This document shows, one piece after another, positions 1 through 8,830 of a stretch of 21,816 bases of DNA. Both the position numbers and the translations under genes were made by a program. Source of the stretch: JAMOBE01 sp039908285. GTDB taxonomy: Bacteria; Pseudomonadota; Alphaproteobacteria; Rhodospirillales; Rhodospirillaceae. How positions within the stretch are numbered: position 1 is the first letter of the stretch; each line of letters starts with the position of its first letter. The stretch lies in contig JAMOBE010000062.1 in NCBI GenBank assembly GCA_039908285.1, positions 1 to 21,816 of the forward strand. Reading direction: 5' to 3'. Under the pieces are notes generated by a model, which was not told where the DNA came from, ran no database searches, and saw only the letters and a program-made list of their open reading frames with translations.

Positions 1-29
1 GTGCCGCTTGCCCCACCCCCTCACCCCGG

Positions 30-55
30 CCCTCTCCCCCTCGAGGGGGAGAGGG
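30..55. repeat. REP-like perfect palindrome, possible terminator of phnN
   Basis: A perfect inverted repeat lies here: the left arm CCCTCTCCCCC (30-40) and the right arm GGGGGAGAGGG (45-55) are separated by TCGA, which is itself self-complementary. The same arm sequence, extended by one base, recurs at 3049-3078. Both copies are followed by TATCTG within a few bases, so they belong to one dispersed family. It sits downstream of the phnN stop and could fold in its transcript. There is no T-run, so a terminator role is only possible. Confidence 0.75.
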
Positions 56-92
56 AGTATCTGTTGCCAGTCCGTTTTCACTCTTCAAGACG

Positions 93-677
93 TTCACTCC
101 TTCACCCGATTGCCCTCGGACAGGATGATCTCGCGGAACCGGGTGCCCGCCAGGTCCAGCGCTCCGGTGTTGTCGATGATGTGCAGACGGGGGTGGCCGC
201 ACTCGAACGCCGTGGCACTCGCCAGGCGGCGTTCGATCTCGGTACCGGTTTCACGGCCCCGGTCGACCATCCGCTGTCGGAGGACGGCGGCATCCACCGT
301 CACCAGGACCGGCAGGAGATCCGGGTAGCGTTTGAGGGCTTCGGGAAAATAGGCGCGGGAGCCGTTGACGACCACGGTGAGGCCAGCGGCCATCCAGCCG
401 TCGATTTCCCGTCCCACCCCGTACTCGTTGCCGTGGCTGCGCCAGTGCAGGGCGAAGCAGTCGTGACGACGGCGCAGGGCGAACTCGTGGTGGGTCAGGG
501 CGACGTGGTTCTCACCCGGGTGGAGCGGGCGGGTGATGTAGCGGTGAGCGAAGACGACCGGCCGGTTACCCTCCAGCGAGGCGCGCGCATGGCGCAGCAG
601 GGAATCCTTCCCGGCGCCGGACGGCCCCATGACGTAGACCAGGGACCCCGGGCGCAGAGTCGTCTTCACTCCTTCAC
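93..677. repeat. 13-bp direct repeats bracketing phnN (93-105 and 665-677)
   Basis: On the plus strand TTCACTCCTTCAC occurs at 93-105 and again at 665-677. Read on the minus strand it is GTGAAGGAGTGAA. The upstream copy supplies the ribosome-binding site and start codon of phnN, and the downstream copy contains its stop codon. The two copies are 572 bp apart and bracket the gene almost exactly. Part of the match (AAGGAG) could simply be Shine-Dalgarno sequence used twice. Confidence 0.7.
94..669 (-). CDS. phnN: Ribose 1,5-bisphosphate phosphokinase PhnN
   Basis: This 191-aa protein matches the PhnN family, which phosphorylates ribose 1,5-bisphosphate to PRPP in the cytoplasm. In phosphonate users it completes the C-P lyase pathway, and it can also be a side route to PRPP. 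The guanylate-kinase-like P-loop GPSGAGKDS is at residues 15-23. Further on come FAHRYITRP, the EYGVG segment and VVVNGSRAYF, which are typical of PhnN, and the length is normal. The start is a GTG with GGAG seven bases upstream. It lies 37 bp downstream of the cheW stop on the same strand, so the two may be co-transcribed. No other phn gene is visible, so PRPP supply rather than phosphonate use is possible. An exact 13-bp direct repeat brackets the gene. Confidence 0.88.
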   Translation of the reverse strand: MKTTLRPGSLVYVMGPSGAGKDSLLRHARASLEGNRPVVFAHRYITRPLHPGENHVALTHHEFALRRRHDCFALHWRSHGNEYGVGREIDGWMAAGLTVVVNGSRAYFPEALKRYPDLLPVLVTVDAAVLRQRMVDRGRETGTEIERRLASATAFECGHPRLHIIDNTGALDLAGTRFREIILSEGNRVKE

Positions 678-706
678 TCCAGCCACCGCCCGGTCAGCGG
701 GGACCG

Positions 707-1201
707 CTACTGGCTGAAGCCCAGCAGGGAGTCGACCTCGCAGATCACCATCAGCTCGCCTTCGAGCCGGACCACGCCGGTGGAAATGGTGCGCCAGCGC
801 GGATTGAGGGTGGACGGGTTGCTTTCGATCTTGTCGATGCGCAGGCTCTTGACCTCGCCCACCGAGTCCACCATCAGGCTGTAGAGTTCGTTGCCCTGCT
901 CGACCGTCACGCACATCCGCTGCGCCTTGTCGCCCTCGAGCGGCGGCAGGCCGAGACGGGTCCGCACATCCACCACGGTGACGATGCGACCACGCAGGTT
1001 GATGGCCCCGGCCACTTCCGCCGGGGCCAGTGGAATGTGAGCGACATTCTCGGGAATCAGGATGTCCTGGACCCGGCCGATGGGAATGCCGAAAAGCTGA
1101 TTCTGCACATAGACGGTGACGAACACCTGCTCCTGTGCTTCCTGGCCGCCGTTGTGGTGGGCCAGAGCCCGCTGCTCGCTCATGGGGGTAAGCTGATTCA
1201 T
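707..1201 (-). CDS. cheW: CheW-type chemotaxis coupling protein
   Basis: CheW scaffolds link chemoreceptors to the CheA kinase at the inner face of the membrane. The protein carries the family core: a beta-rich start (VFVTVYVQNQLFGIPI), then the conserved GAINLRGRIVTVVDVRTRLG stretch, then VEQGNELYSLMVDSVGEV and the closing ISTGVVRLEGELMVICEVD. I start it at the ATG at 1201 (164 aa), because GGAG lies about 10 bases upstream. A GTG at 1234 would add 11 residues of unlikely sequence. Apart from phnN downstream it has no chemotaxis neighbours here, so it may be an extra CheW, or a single-domain CheW serving another receptor array. It is divergent from the glycosyltransferase gene across about 100 bp that holds the promoters of both; I could not pick out convincing boxes. 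Confidence 0.88.
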   Translation of the reverse strand: MNQLTPMSEQRALAHHNGGQEAQEQVFVTVYVQNQLFGIPIGRVQDILIPENVAHIPLAPAEVAGAINLRGRIVTVVDVRTRLGLPPLEGDKAQRMCVTVEQGNELYSLMVDSVGEVKSLRIDKIESNPSTLNPRWRTISTGVVRLEGELMVICEVDSLLGFSQ

Positions 1202-1302
1202 AACCCGCCGTCTCCACCCTTCAATGACAGTCACAACTATGGTAGGGGCACTCTATCAACGAAAGTTCAGCAGCACAAGGCTGCCTTCGGGCGCAGGGAT
1301 AT

Positions 1303-2394
1303 ATGGCGACGACCTCCGACACCCCTCATCTATACGTGGCCCTTTCGTCCCATGGCTATGGGCATGCGGCGATGACGGCCCCCGTGGTCAATCGGCTGCG
1401 AGCCCTGGTGCCGGGGGTGCGTCTCACCATCGAGACGCGGGTCCCCCATGGCTGGCTTGCCGACCGCTACGACGGTCCCTTCGCGCATGTCGACCACGGT
1501 CGGGATTTCGGGATGGTGATGACCTCCGCCACCGAGGTGGACGTCGAGGCCAGCGCCACCGGCTATCGGCGCCTGCACGAGGACTGGGAGAGCATCGTCG
1601 CCGTCGAGGCGAAGCGGCTTGCCGCCGCCGCTCCCGACCTGATTCTGGCCAACGTGTCCCACGTCACCCTGGCGGCGGCAGCCCGGGCGCGGATCCCGGC
1701 GGTGGCCTTCTGCTCGCTCAACTGGGCCGGAATCTACCGCCACTATTGCGGCCACCGCCCCGAGGCCGGGCGGATTCTCGGCCAGATGGAGGAGGCCTAC
1801 GCCAGTGCCCTCGTGTTCCTGCGCCCGCTGCCGGCCATGCCCATGCCGGGATTCGCCAACCGGCGCGATATCGGGCCGGTGGCCCGTCTCGGCCGCGACC
1901 GCCGGCGGGACCTGGAACGGCTGCTGGGGGTCGGGGAGGGGACCCGCATCGGCCTCCTGGCCTTTGGCGGCATCGACCCGGGCCTGAACACGGAGGCGTG
2001 GCCCCGCCATCCCGGCTGGATGTGGATGTCCGGTCGGGCGGATGAGCCGGTCCGCCCCGACGTGGTGACGACGGCGTCGCTGCCGCTGCCCTTCGCCGAC
2101 CTTTTGCGCTCGAGCGATCTCCTGGTGACCAAGCCCGGCTACGGCACCTTCGCCGAGGCCGGCTGTCTCGGGCTGCCGGTGCTCTATGCGCGGCGGGACG
2201 ACTGGCCGGAGGAGCCGCACCTCGGCGACTGGCTGAAGCGCCACACCCGGGCGCTGGCGGTCGACGGCGCGACACTCCGCAGTGGTGATATCGGCGCCGC
2301 CCTCGCGTCCCTGCTGGCCCAGCCCGCTCCCGTGCCGGCCACGCCCAGCGGCATCGACGAGGCGGCGGAGGTGCTCGCCCGGCATCTCGGCTAG
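1303..2394 (+). CDS. Glycosyltransferase of the GT-B (MurG/GT28-like) type
   Basis: The 363-aa product looks like a nucleotide-sugar GT-B glycosyltransferase. The N-terminal half opens with a beta strand and a Gly/His loop (VALSSHGYGHAAMTAPV), as in MurG and UDP-glucuronosyltransferase-like enzymes. The C-terminal half has a donor-site region around residues 260-310 (SSDLLVTKPGYGTFAEAGCLGLPVL), where the KPGYGT loop and a following Glu are the usual nucleotide-sugar contacts. No signal peptide or membrane segment is evident, so it is probably cytosolic or peripheral. The acceptor and sugar cannot be told from sequence. It stands alone between cheW (divergent) and a small convergent gene. Its TAG stop and the stop of that gene share the palindrome CTAG at 2391-2394. 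Confidence 0.72.
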   Translation: MATTSDTPHLYVALSSHGYGHAAMTAPVVNRLRALVPGVRLTIETRVPHGWLADRYDGPFAHVDHGRDFGMVMTSATEVDVEASATGYRRLHEDWESIVAVEAKRLAAAAPDLILANVSHVTLAAAARARIPAVAFCSLNWAGIYRHYCGHRPEAGRILGQMEEAYASALVFLRPLPAMPMPGFANRRDIGPVARLGRDRRRDLERLLGVGEGTRIGLLAFGGIDPGLNTEAWPRHPGWMWMSGRADEPVRPDVVTTASLPLPFADLLRSSDLLVTKPGYGTFAEAGCLGLPVLYARRDDWPEEPHLGDWLKRHTRALAVDGATLRSGDIGAALASLLAQPAPVPATPSGIDEAAEVLARHLG

Positions 2395-2645
2395 CCGAGA
2401 GCCTCCCTTCCGCGCGGTGTCAGGCGGCAGACCAGCCAGTCCGGCTTGAGGGGATTGGCGAACCAGGGCTCGGCCCAGCCGTGCTCCAGGCAGGCGCGCA
2501 CGGTGCGCTCGTCGATGCGTCGGCCGTTGCCGTCGAACAGCGGCAGCTTGCCACCCGGCTGACCGAGGCCGCGCAGGAGCCACCGCCGCTGGGCGGCGGT
2601 CGGACGGGGGAGGTGGTCCGCTCGGGCAATTCGATCCGACGACAT
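2391..2645 (-). CDS. Small hypothetical protein with a winged-helix-like C-terminus
   Basis: I do not recognise a named family. From the ATG at 2645 the product is 84 aa; an alternative start at 2702 gives 103 aa but would overlap the cutA start, so the shorter form is preferred, though neither has a strong ribosome-binding site. The segment PTAAQRRWLLRGLGQPGG followed by DERTVRACLEHGWAEPW looks like helices of a small winged-helix fold. The end, WLVCRLTPRGREALG, resembles the wing and last helix of MarR/PadR-like regulators (the LT-x-x-G-R-x-AL pattern). It could be a DNA-binding or protein-interaction module. It is convergent with the glycosyltransferase (shared CTAG stops) and divergent from cutA. 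Coding is supported by composition and the typical C-terminal motif only. Confidence 0.55.
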   Translation of the reverse strand: MSSDRIARADHLPRPTAAQRRWLLRGLGQPGGKLPLFDGNGRRIDERTVRACLEHGWAEPWFANPLKPDWLVCRLTPRGREALG

Positions 2646-2700
2646 GCTATGAGCCTGGGGTATACAGTTACGACAGTAAGCAAGGACCGGGAGCGAGTCC

Positions 2701-3018
2701 ATGAACTATAGCCTTGTCTACATGACCGCCGGGACCCGCGACGAGGCGCTGGCCCTCGGCCGGGCGCTGGTGGAGGCGCGTCTGGCCGCCTGCGCCAACG
2801 TGCTCGGCGATATCACGTCGGTGTACTGGTGGCAGGGACGACTCGAGGAGGGCGGCGAGGTGGCCCTCCTCGTCAAGACCCGAACCGAGCTGGTGGAGCG
2901 GGTGGTGGCCCGGGTGCGCGAGCTGCACAGCTACGCCTGCCCCTGCGTGGTGGCGATGCCGATCGCCGCCGGCAATCCCGCCTTCCTCGAGTGGATCGGC
3001 AACGAAACGGCGCAGTGA
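2701..3018 (+). CDS. cutA: Divalent-cation tolerance protein CutA
   Basis: CutA is a small cytosolic trimer with a ferredoxin-like fold, related in shape to PII signalling proteins and named for copper/divalent metal tolerance; its true role is uncertain. The 105-aa product has the family layout: an initial strand (YSLVYMTAG), the region ALVEARLAACANVL, the conserved central VYWWQGRLEEGGEVALLVKT, and the C-terminal ELHSYACPCVVAMPIAAGN followed by FLEWI. The length is normal. GGGAG lies a few bases upstream of the ATG. A TATACA hexamer at 2661-2666 could be its -10 box, but no good -35 box pairs with it. The gene is followed by the nested hairpin at 3031-3093 and faces ispDF. Confidence 0.93.
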   Translation: MNYSLVYMTAGTRDEALALGRALVEARLAACANVLGDITSVYWWQGRLEEGGEVALLVKTRTELVERVVARVRELHSYACPCVVAMPIAAGNPAFLEWIGNETAQ

Positions 3019-3030
3019 GTTGAGATTGCA

Positions 3031-3093
3031 GGCACTTCCGATAACACTCCCTCTCCCCCCGGAAGAGGGGGGAGAGGGCTATCTGGAAGTGCC
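3031..3093. terminator. Nested hairpin between convergent cutA and ispDF (REP-like, bidirectional terminator)
   Basis: Two nested inverted repeats fill the gap between the two facing genes. The outer stem is GGCACTTCC (3031-3039) with GGAAGTGCC (3085-3093). The inner stem is CCCTCTCCCCCC (3049-3060) with GGGGGGAGAGGG (3067-3078) around the loop GGAAGA. GATA and TATC between the two stems can also pair. The inner core is the same family as the palindrome at 30-55. It begins 12 bases after the cutA stop and ends one base before the ispDF stop, so a hairpin would form in either transcript. No T-run follows, so termination is inferred from position and stem strength. Confidence 0.75.
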
Positions 3094-3094
3094 C

Positions 3095-4270
3095 TTACCT
3101 GGAAACCATCCGGACGGTCGCGGTGGCCTGGGCGGCGATGCCCTCGCCGCGGCCGGTGAAGCCCAGGCCCTCGGTGGTGGTTGCCTTGACGCTGACGCGC
3201 TCGGGCGCGATCTCGAGGATCCCGGCCAGCCGGGCGATCATGGCGCCGCGGTGGGGACCCACCTTCGGCCGCTCGCAGATGAGGGTGAGGTCCACCGCGA
3301 CGACTTCCCCCCCCAGTCCCCGGACCAGGGAGGCGGCGTGGCGCACGAAGATCTCCGACGCCGCCCCCCGCCAGCGCGACTCGGACGGGGGGAAGTGATG
3401 GCCGATGTCGCCGGCGGCGATGGCGCCGAGCAGGGCGTCGGTGACCGCGTGCAGCGCCACGTCGGCGTCGGAGTGGCCCTCCAGTCCATGGCCATGGGGG
3501 ACGAGGACTCCGCACAGCGTCACGGCCGTTCCGGGGCCGAAACGATGAACGTCGAAGCCGCTGCCGACCCGGGTCTCGGCCGGCAGGTCGAAGCGGCGCG
3601 CGGCGCGGCGCAGGTCGGCGATGGTGGTGATCTTGACGTTGTCCTCGGTGCCCATGACCAGGGTGACGGGGAGACCGGCCCGCTCGGCGACGGCGGCGTC
3701 GTCGGTGAGGTCCAGGGCGGCAGCGGCCCGGTGGGCGGCGAGGATGTCGGGATAGCGAAACCCCTGGGGCGTCTGGGCGCGCCACAGGCCGGCGCGGTCG
3801 ACGGTGGCGTCGATTCGCGGCGGGAGTTCTTCCGGTCCGCCGGCCCGTTTAATCGTGTCGGTGACGGGAACGGCGGCGATGGCTCCCGGCGACTCGGCCA
3901 GGGCGGCGACGACTCGTCCGATGGTGCCCGAGTCGACGAAGGGGCGGGCGCCGTCGTGGATCAGCACCAGCTCGGGGGCGATGCCGTCGGCGGCCAGGCT
4001 CTCCAGCCCGAAACGGACCGAGTCCTGACGGCCCGGTCCGCCGGCCACCGGCTCCAGCAGGGCCAATCCCTGCGCCGCCGCGTCATAGAGGCCGCGGTCG
4101 TCGGGATGGATCACGGCGCGCACCGCGCCGATGTCCGGGTGGGCGGCGAGGGTGGCCAGGGAGTGGCGCAGCACCGGGCGCCCGCCAAGGTCGAGATACT
4201 GCTTCGGGGTCTCGCCACCGAACCGCCGGCCGCGGCCCGCGGCCACCACCAGCGCCAGGCACTTGCTCAT
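3095..4270 (-). CDS. ispDF: Bifunctional IspD/IspF enzyme of the MEP isoprenoid pathway
   Basis: This 391-aa protein fuses two non-consecutive MEP-pathway enzymes. Residues 1-225 are the IspD part (2-C-methyl-D-erythritol 4-phosphate cytidylyltransferase): the CTP-binding loop AAGRGRRFGGETPKQY is at 10-25 and HDGARPFV at 105-112. Residues 234-391 are the IspF part (MEcPP synthase): RVGSGFDVHRFGPG carries the metal ligands D240 and H242, GHSDADVALH supplies H274, and the C-terminal KATTTEGLGFTGRGEGIAA segment lines the trimer interface. Fused ispDF genes are common in Alphaproteobacteria. It is divergent from the ypjD-like gene across about 95 bp and convergent with cutA. No clear Shine-Dalgarno is seen before the ATG at 4270, but the IspD N-terminus is complete from there. 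Confidence 0.96.
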   Translation of the reverse strand: MSKCLALVVAAGRGRRFGGETPKQYLDLGGRPVLRHSLATLAAHPDIGAVRAVIHPDDRGLYDAAAQGLALLEPVAGGPGRQDSVRFGLESLAADGIAPELVLIHDGARPFVDSGTIGRVVAALAESPGAIAAVPVTDTIKRAGGPEELPPRIDATVDRAGLWRAQTPQGFRYPDILAAHRAAAALDLTDDAAVAERAGLPVTLVMGTEDNVKITTIADLRRAARRFDLPAETRVGSGFDVHRFGPGTAVTLCGVLVPHGHGLEGHSDADVALHAVTDALLGAIAAGDIGHHFPPSESRWRGAASEIFVRHAASLVRGLGGEVVAVDLTLICERPKVGPHRGAMIARLAGILEIAPERVSVKATTTEGLGFTGRGEGIAAQATATVRMVSR

Positions 4271-4366
4271 CGTCGCGTTTTTCGCTTTTCTCTGAACCGA
4301 GCGTCAACGTAGTCCGCGACACGGGACTTGCCAAGAGCCGGGGAACCGGGCTGATATGGAGTCGGT

Positions 4367-5170
4367 ATGGCAAACGCAGTGATCTACGATCTCGCGGCCC
4401 TGGCCGCCATGGTTCCCGCCGCACTGGTGACTCTGCGGCGGGAGGGTGGGCGTGATGCCGTCTACGGATTGGCGTTGGCCGCTGCCGTGGCGGGTCCGGT
4501 GGCGTTGAGCGCGCTCCTGCTCGCGGGAAGCTGGCAGACCAGCCTGTCCATCGCTCTCTGGGTCAGCGTCGCCGTCAGCATGGTCCTGTTCGCCGGCCTG
4601 GCCGCCGTCACCGCGCAGGGGTGGCGACTCACGCCGCTGCTGGTGCCCTACCTCGCGGGGCTCGGTCTCATCGCCACCATCTGGCAGACGGCGCCGGGCC
4701 ATCCCCTGACCGCCGACGCTCCGGCGGCGTGGGTGCAGTTCCACATCCTGGTGTCGGTTACCACCTATGGGCTTCTGACCATCGCCGCGGTGGCGGCCCT
4801 GGCCGCGTTCCTGCAGGAACGGGCGCTCAAGAACCGGAAGAGGCAGGGCGTCCTGACCCGCCTCCTGCCGTCCATCGCCGACAGCGAGCGGCTGTCCGGC
4901 CGTCTGCTGCTGGCGTGCGAGTCCGTGCTGGGCCTGGGGCTGGCCAGCGGCATGGCGCTCCAGTACCTGGAGACCGGCGTGCTGCTGCGGGTCGACCACA
5001 AGACCCTGCTGTCGCTGATGGCGTTCGCGGTGATCGGCCTGCTGCTGGTCGCCAACCGCCTGGTGGGCATGCGCGGCCGGGCGGCGGCTCGACTGGTGCT
5101 GCTGGCCTATCTGCTCCTGACCCTGGCCTATCCCGGGGTCAAGTTCGTCACCGACGTCCTCGTGCATTAG
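4367..5170 (+). CDS. Inner-membrane cytochrome c assembly-family protein (YpjD/CcsA-like)
   Basis: The 267-aa product is an integral inner-membrane protein with about eight predicted helices (roughly 5-22, 33-55, 59-80, 88-105, 124-148, 181-202, 213-232, 239-258). It fits the CcsA/HemX/YpjD branch of the cytochrome c assembly family: His126 in WVQFHILVS, the helix end FLQERALK, and His211 in a D-H-K-T-LLS context match the conserved positions, where histidines hold haem in the better-studied members. The WWD haem-handling motif of full CcsA/CcmC/CcmF is not seen, so a role in cytochrome c maturation is not assured. In many proteobacteria such a gene lies beside signal-recognition or trk genes. 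GGAG lies about nine bases before the ATG. Confidence 0.8.
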   Translation: MANAVIYDLAALAAMVPAALVTLRREGGRDAVYGLALAAAVAGPVALSALLLAGSWQTSLSIALWVSVAVSMVLFAGLAAVTAQGWRLTPLLVPYLAGLGLIATIWQTAPGHPLTADAPAAWVQFHILVSVTTYGLLTIAAVAALAAFLQERALKNRKRQGVLTRLLPSIADSERLSGRLLLACESVLGLGLASGMALQYLETGVLLRVDHKTLLSLMAFAVIGLLLVANRLVGMRGRAAARLVLLAYLLLTLAYPGVKFVTDVLVH

Positions 5171-5199
5171 TTTCCTGTCTCTCCGGTGCCGCAATTCGA

Positions 5200-5229
5200 T
5201 TGCGTTTCCCAGGGCTGCCTATTTATTAT
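5200..5229 (+). promoter_or_regulatory. Candidate sigma-70 promoter for the dusB-ntrBC operon
   Basis: In the 85-bp gap before dusB, TTGCGT (5200-5205) and TATTAT (5224-5229) are spaced by 18 bases and lie about 27 bases before the start codon. This AT-rich patch is unusual locally. GGAGA at 5241-5245 gives a clear ribosome-binding site. The match is by eye only, and no NtrC or sigma-54 site was found. Confidence 0.4.
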
Positions 5230-5255
5230 GCAGTCCTGTTGGAGAACATCACACC

Positions 5256-6266
5256 ATGAGCATACGCCTCGGGCCGATGGTTCTGCGGGAGCCGGTGATC
5301 CTCGCTCCCATGTCGGGCGTCACCGATCGGACGTTCCGCCGGCTGGTGGCGCGGCTCGGGGCCGGGATGGTGGTGACGGAAATGGTCGCCGGCAAGGCGG
5401 TCCGTCAGGGCCATCGCCGTACCCTGGACATGATCATGATGGAGCCGGATGCCGGGGGCGAGGACTGCCCCGTCGCGGTTCAGCTCGCCGGCGGCGAGCC
5501 CACGGTGATGGCGGACGCCGCCCGCGTCGCCGAGGAGCGTGGGGCCGCCGTCATCGACATCAACATGGGTTGTCCGGTCAAGAAGGTGGTGGGTGGCCGG
5601 GCCGGTGCGGCGCTGATGCGCGACGAGGCCCTGGCCGAGCGGATCATCGCCGCCGTGGTGGCGGCCGTCGCCGTCCCGGTGACGGTGAAGATGCGCACCG
5701 GCTGGGACGAGACCGATCGCAACGCCCCGCGCCTGGCCCGCATCGCCGAGCGCTGCGGCGCGGCGATGGTGACGGTGCACGGACGCACCCGCCAGCAGTT
5801 CTATGGCGGCCGGGCCGACTGGGCCTTCCTGCGCCGGGTGAAGGAGGCGGTGGGCATCCCGGTGATCGGCAACGGCGACGTGGCGTCGGTGGACGACGCG
5901 AGGGACATGCTGGCGGTCTCGGGGGTGGACGGAGTCATGATCGGTCGGGCGGCGCTGGGCCGGCCCTGGCTGCCGGGCCAGGTGGCCCACTTCCTGCGCA
6001 CCGGCGAGCGGCGGCCCGAGCCTCCCCGTCCGGTCCAGCGGGACATCGTGCTCGAGCACCTGGACGGGGTGCTGACCCGCCGGGGCGAAGCGGCCGGGCT
6101 GCCGGCCATGCGTCGCCACCTGGCCTGGTACGCCGGCGACCATCCCGAAGCCGGAACGTTCCGCTCCGCCATCAATGTCGCCACCCAGGCCACCGTCGTG
6201 CGCCACCTGATCGAGGTGTTCTACGAAACGCCCGGCTTTGATAAGCCCGAGGGGATCGCCGCATGA
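5256..6266 (+). CDS. dusB: tRNA-dihydrouridine synthase DusB (NifR3)
   Basis: This flavoenzyme reduces specific uridines in the D-loop of tRNA to dihydrouridine using NADPH. The 336-aa protein is a TIM barrel with the family signatures: the FMN-binding start ILAPMSGVTDRTFRR (residues 15-29), the DINMGCPVKKV motif with catalytic Cys106 (101-111), KMRTGWD, VTVHGRTRQQFYGG, VIGNGDV, and GVMIGRAALGRPW near the phosphate-binding end. Its long-known name nifR3 reflects its place before ntrBC in Rhodobacter and other alphaproteobacteria, which is repeated here. The stop overlaps the ntrB start (ATGA at 6263-6266), so the two are translationally coupled. Confidence 0.96.
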   Translation: MSIRLGPMVLREPVILAPMSGVTDRTFRRLVARLGAGMVVTEMVAGKAVRQGHRRTLDMIMMEPDAGGEDCPVAVQLAGGEPTVMADAARVAEERGAAVIDINMGCPVKKVVGGRAGAALMRDEALAERIIAAVVAAVAVPVTVKMRTGWDETDRNAPRLARIAERCGAAMVTVHGRTRQQFYGGRADWAFLRRVKEAVGIPVIGNGDVASVDDARDMLAVSGVDGVMIGRAALGRPWLPGQVAHFLRTGERRPEPPRPVQRDIVLEHLDGVLTRRGEAAGLPAMRRHLAWYAGDHPEAGTFRSAINVATQATVVRHLIEVFYETPGFDKPEGIAA

Positions 6267-7380
6267 CCGCGACCGGGCGCTCTTCTGGACCTGCGGCACC
6301 GCCGGTGGTGGACGCCGGTCTGGTCCTCAACGCCATCGCCACGGCGATCCTGGTGGTGGACGGGGAGGGGGCGATACGCCAGGTCAACACCGCCGCCGAG
6401 CAGTTGTTCGACTCGAGCCGCAGTCATCTCTGCGACCGGCCGCTCGGCGACTTCATCCCCCCCGACAGCCCGATGATCCACCTGATCCACCAGGCCCTCG
6501 CCGACGGAGCGGGGGTGGCGGAGCACGGGGTGACCCTCGACACGCCGCGCACCGGCAACCGCGTCGTCACCATCCAGGTGACCCCCCTGGTGGAGGTGCC
6601 GGGCTGGGTGGTGGTCGGGCTGCACGAGCACTCCATCGCCCTCAAGATGGGCCAGCAGTTCACCCACCGCACCGCCGCCCGCTCGATGACGGCCATGGCC
6701 GCCATGCTGGCCCACGAGGTCAAGAATCCGCTGTCGGGGATTCGCGGCGCCGCCCAGCTCCTGGAGCAGAACGCCGCGCCGGACGACCGCATCCTGACCC
6801 AGCTGATCTGCGACGAGGCCGACCGCATCGTCGCCCTGGTCAACCGGATGGACGTGTTCTCGCAGCGGCCGCTGGAACGGGGCGCCGTCAACATCCACCG
6901 GGTGCTGGAGCACGTCCGCCGCGTCGCCGAGAACGGGTTCGCCCAGGGACTGCGGTTTGTGGAGGTCTACGACCCCTCGCTGCCGCCGGTGCTCGGCAAT
7001 CGCGACCAGCTGGTCCAGGTGTTTCTCAACCTGGTCAAGAACGCCGCCGAGGCGGTCCCCGCCGGCCGGGGAGAGATCATCCTCTCCACCGCCTACCAGC
7101 ATGGAGTCCGGGTGGCGGTTCCGGCCAGCAACACCCGCCTCAACCTTCCCCTGGCGGTGAGCATCCAGGACAACGGCTCCGGCATCCCCTCCGACCTGTG
7201 GCCGCACCTGTTCGATCCCTTCGTCACCACCCGACCCACCGGCACCGGCCTTGGCCTGGCGCTGGTGGCGAAGATGGTCAGTGACCACGGCGGCCTCATC
7301 GAATTCGACAGCCAGCCCGGCCGCACCGTCTTTCGCGTCATGCTGCCGGTCGCAACCTCGGACAGTGCGGACCAGTCGCC

Positions 7381-7384
<4 letters not shown>
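6263..7384 (+). CDS. ntrB: Nitrogen regulation sensor kinase/phosphatase NtrB (GlnL)
   Basis: NtrB is the cytosolic kinase and phosphatase of NtrC; in the known system PII (GlnB) switches it according to nitrogen status. The 373-aa product has no membrane segments. It contains an N-terminal PAS domain (about 15-125), the phosphoacceptor helix with His151 in AMLAHEVKNPLSGIRG, and a GHKL ATPase domain. The ATPase boxes are N (FLNLVKNAAEAV), G1 (DNGSGIP) and G2 (TGTGLGLALV). Length and order are normal for alphaproteobacterial NtrB. It overlaps dusB upstream and ntrC downstream by four bases each, marking a coupled operon. Confidence 0.96.
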
Positions 7385-8829
<1,445 letters not shown>

Positions 8830-8830
8830 G

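Noticed and set aside
1..717. Plus-strand open frame of 238 codons over the phnN region
   Set aside because: It is the antisense shadow of phnN, whose minus-strand product has a clear P-loop and family match; the plus-strand product has no recognisable motif.
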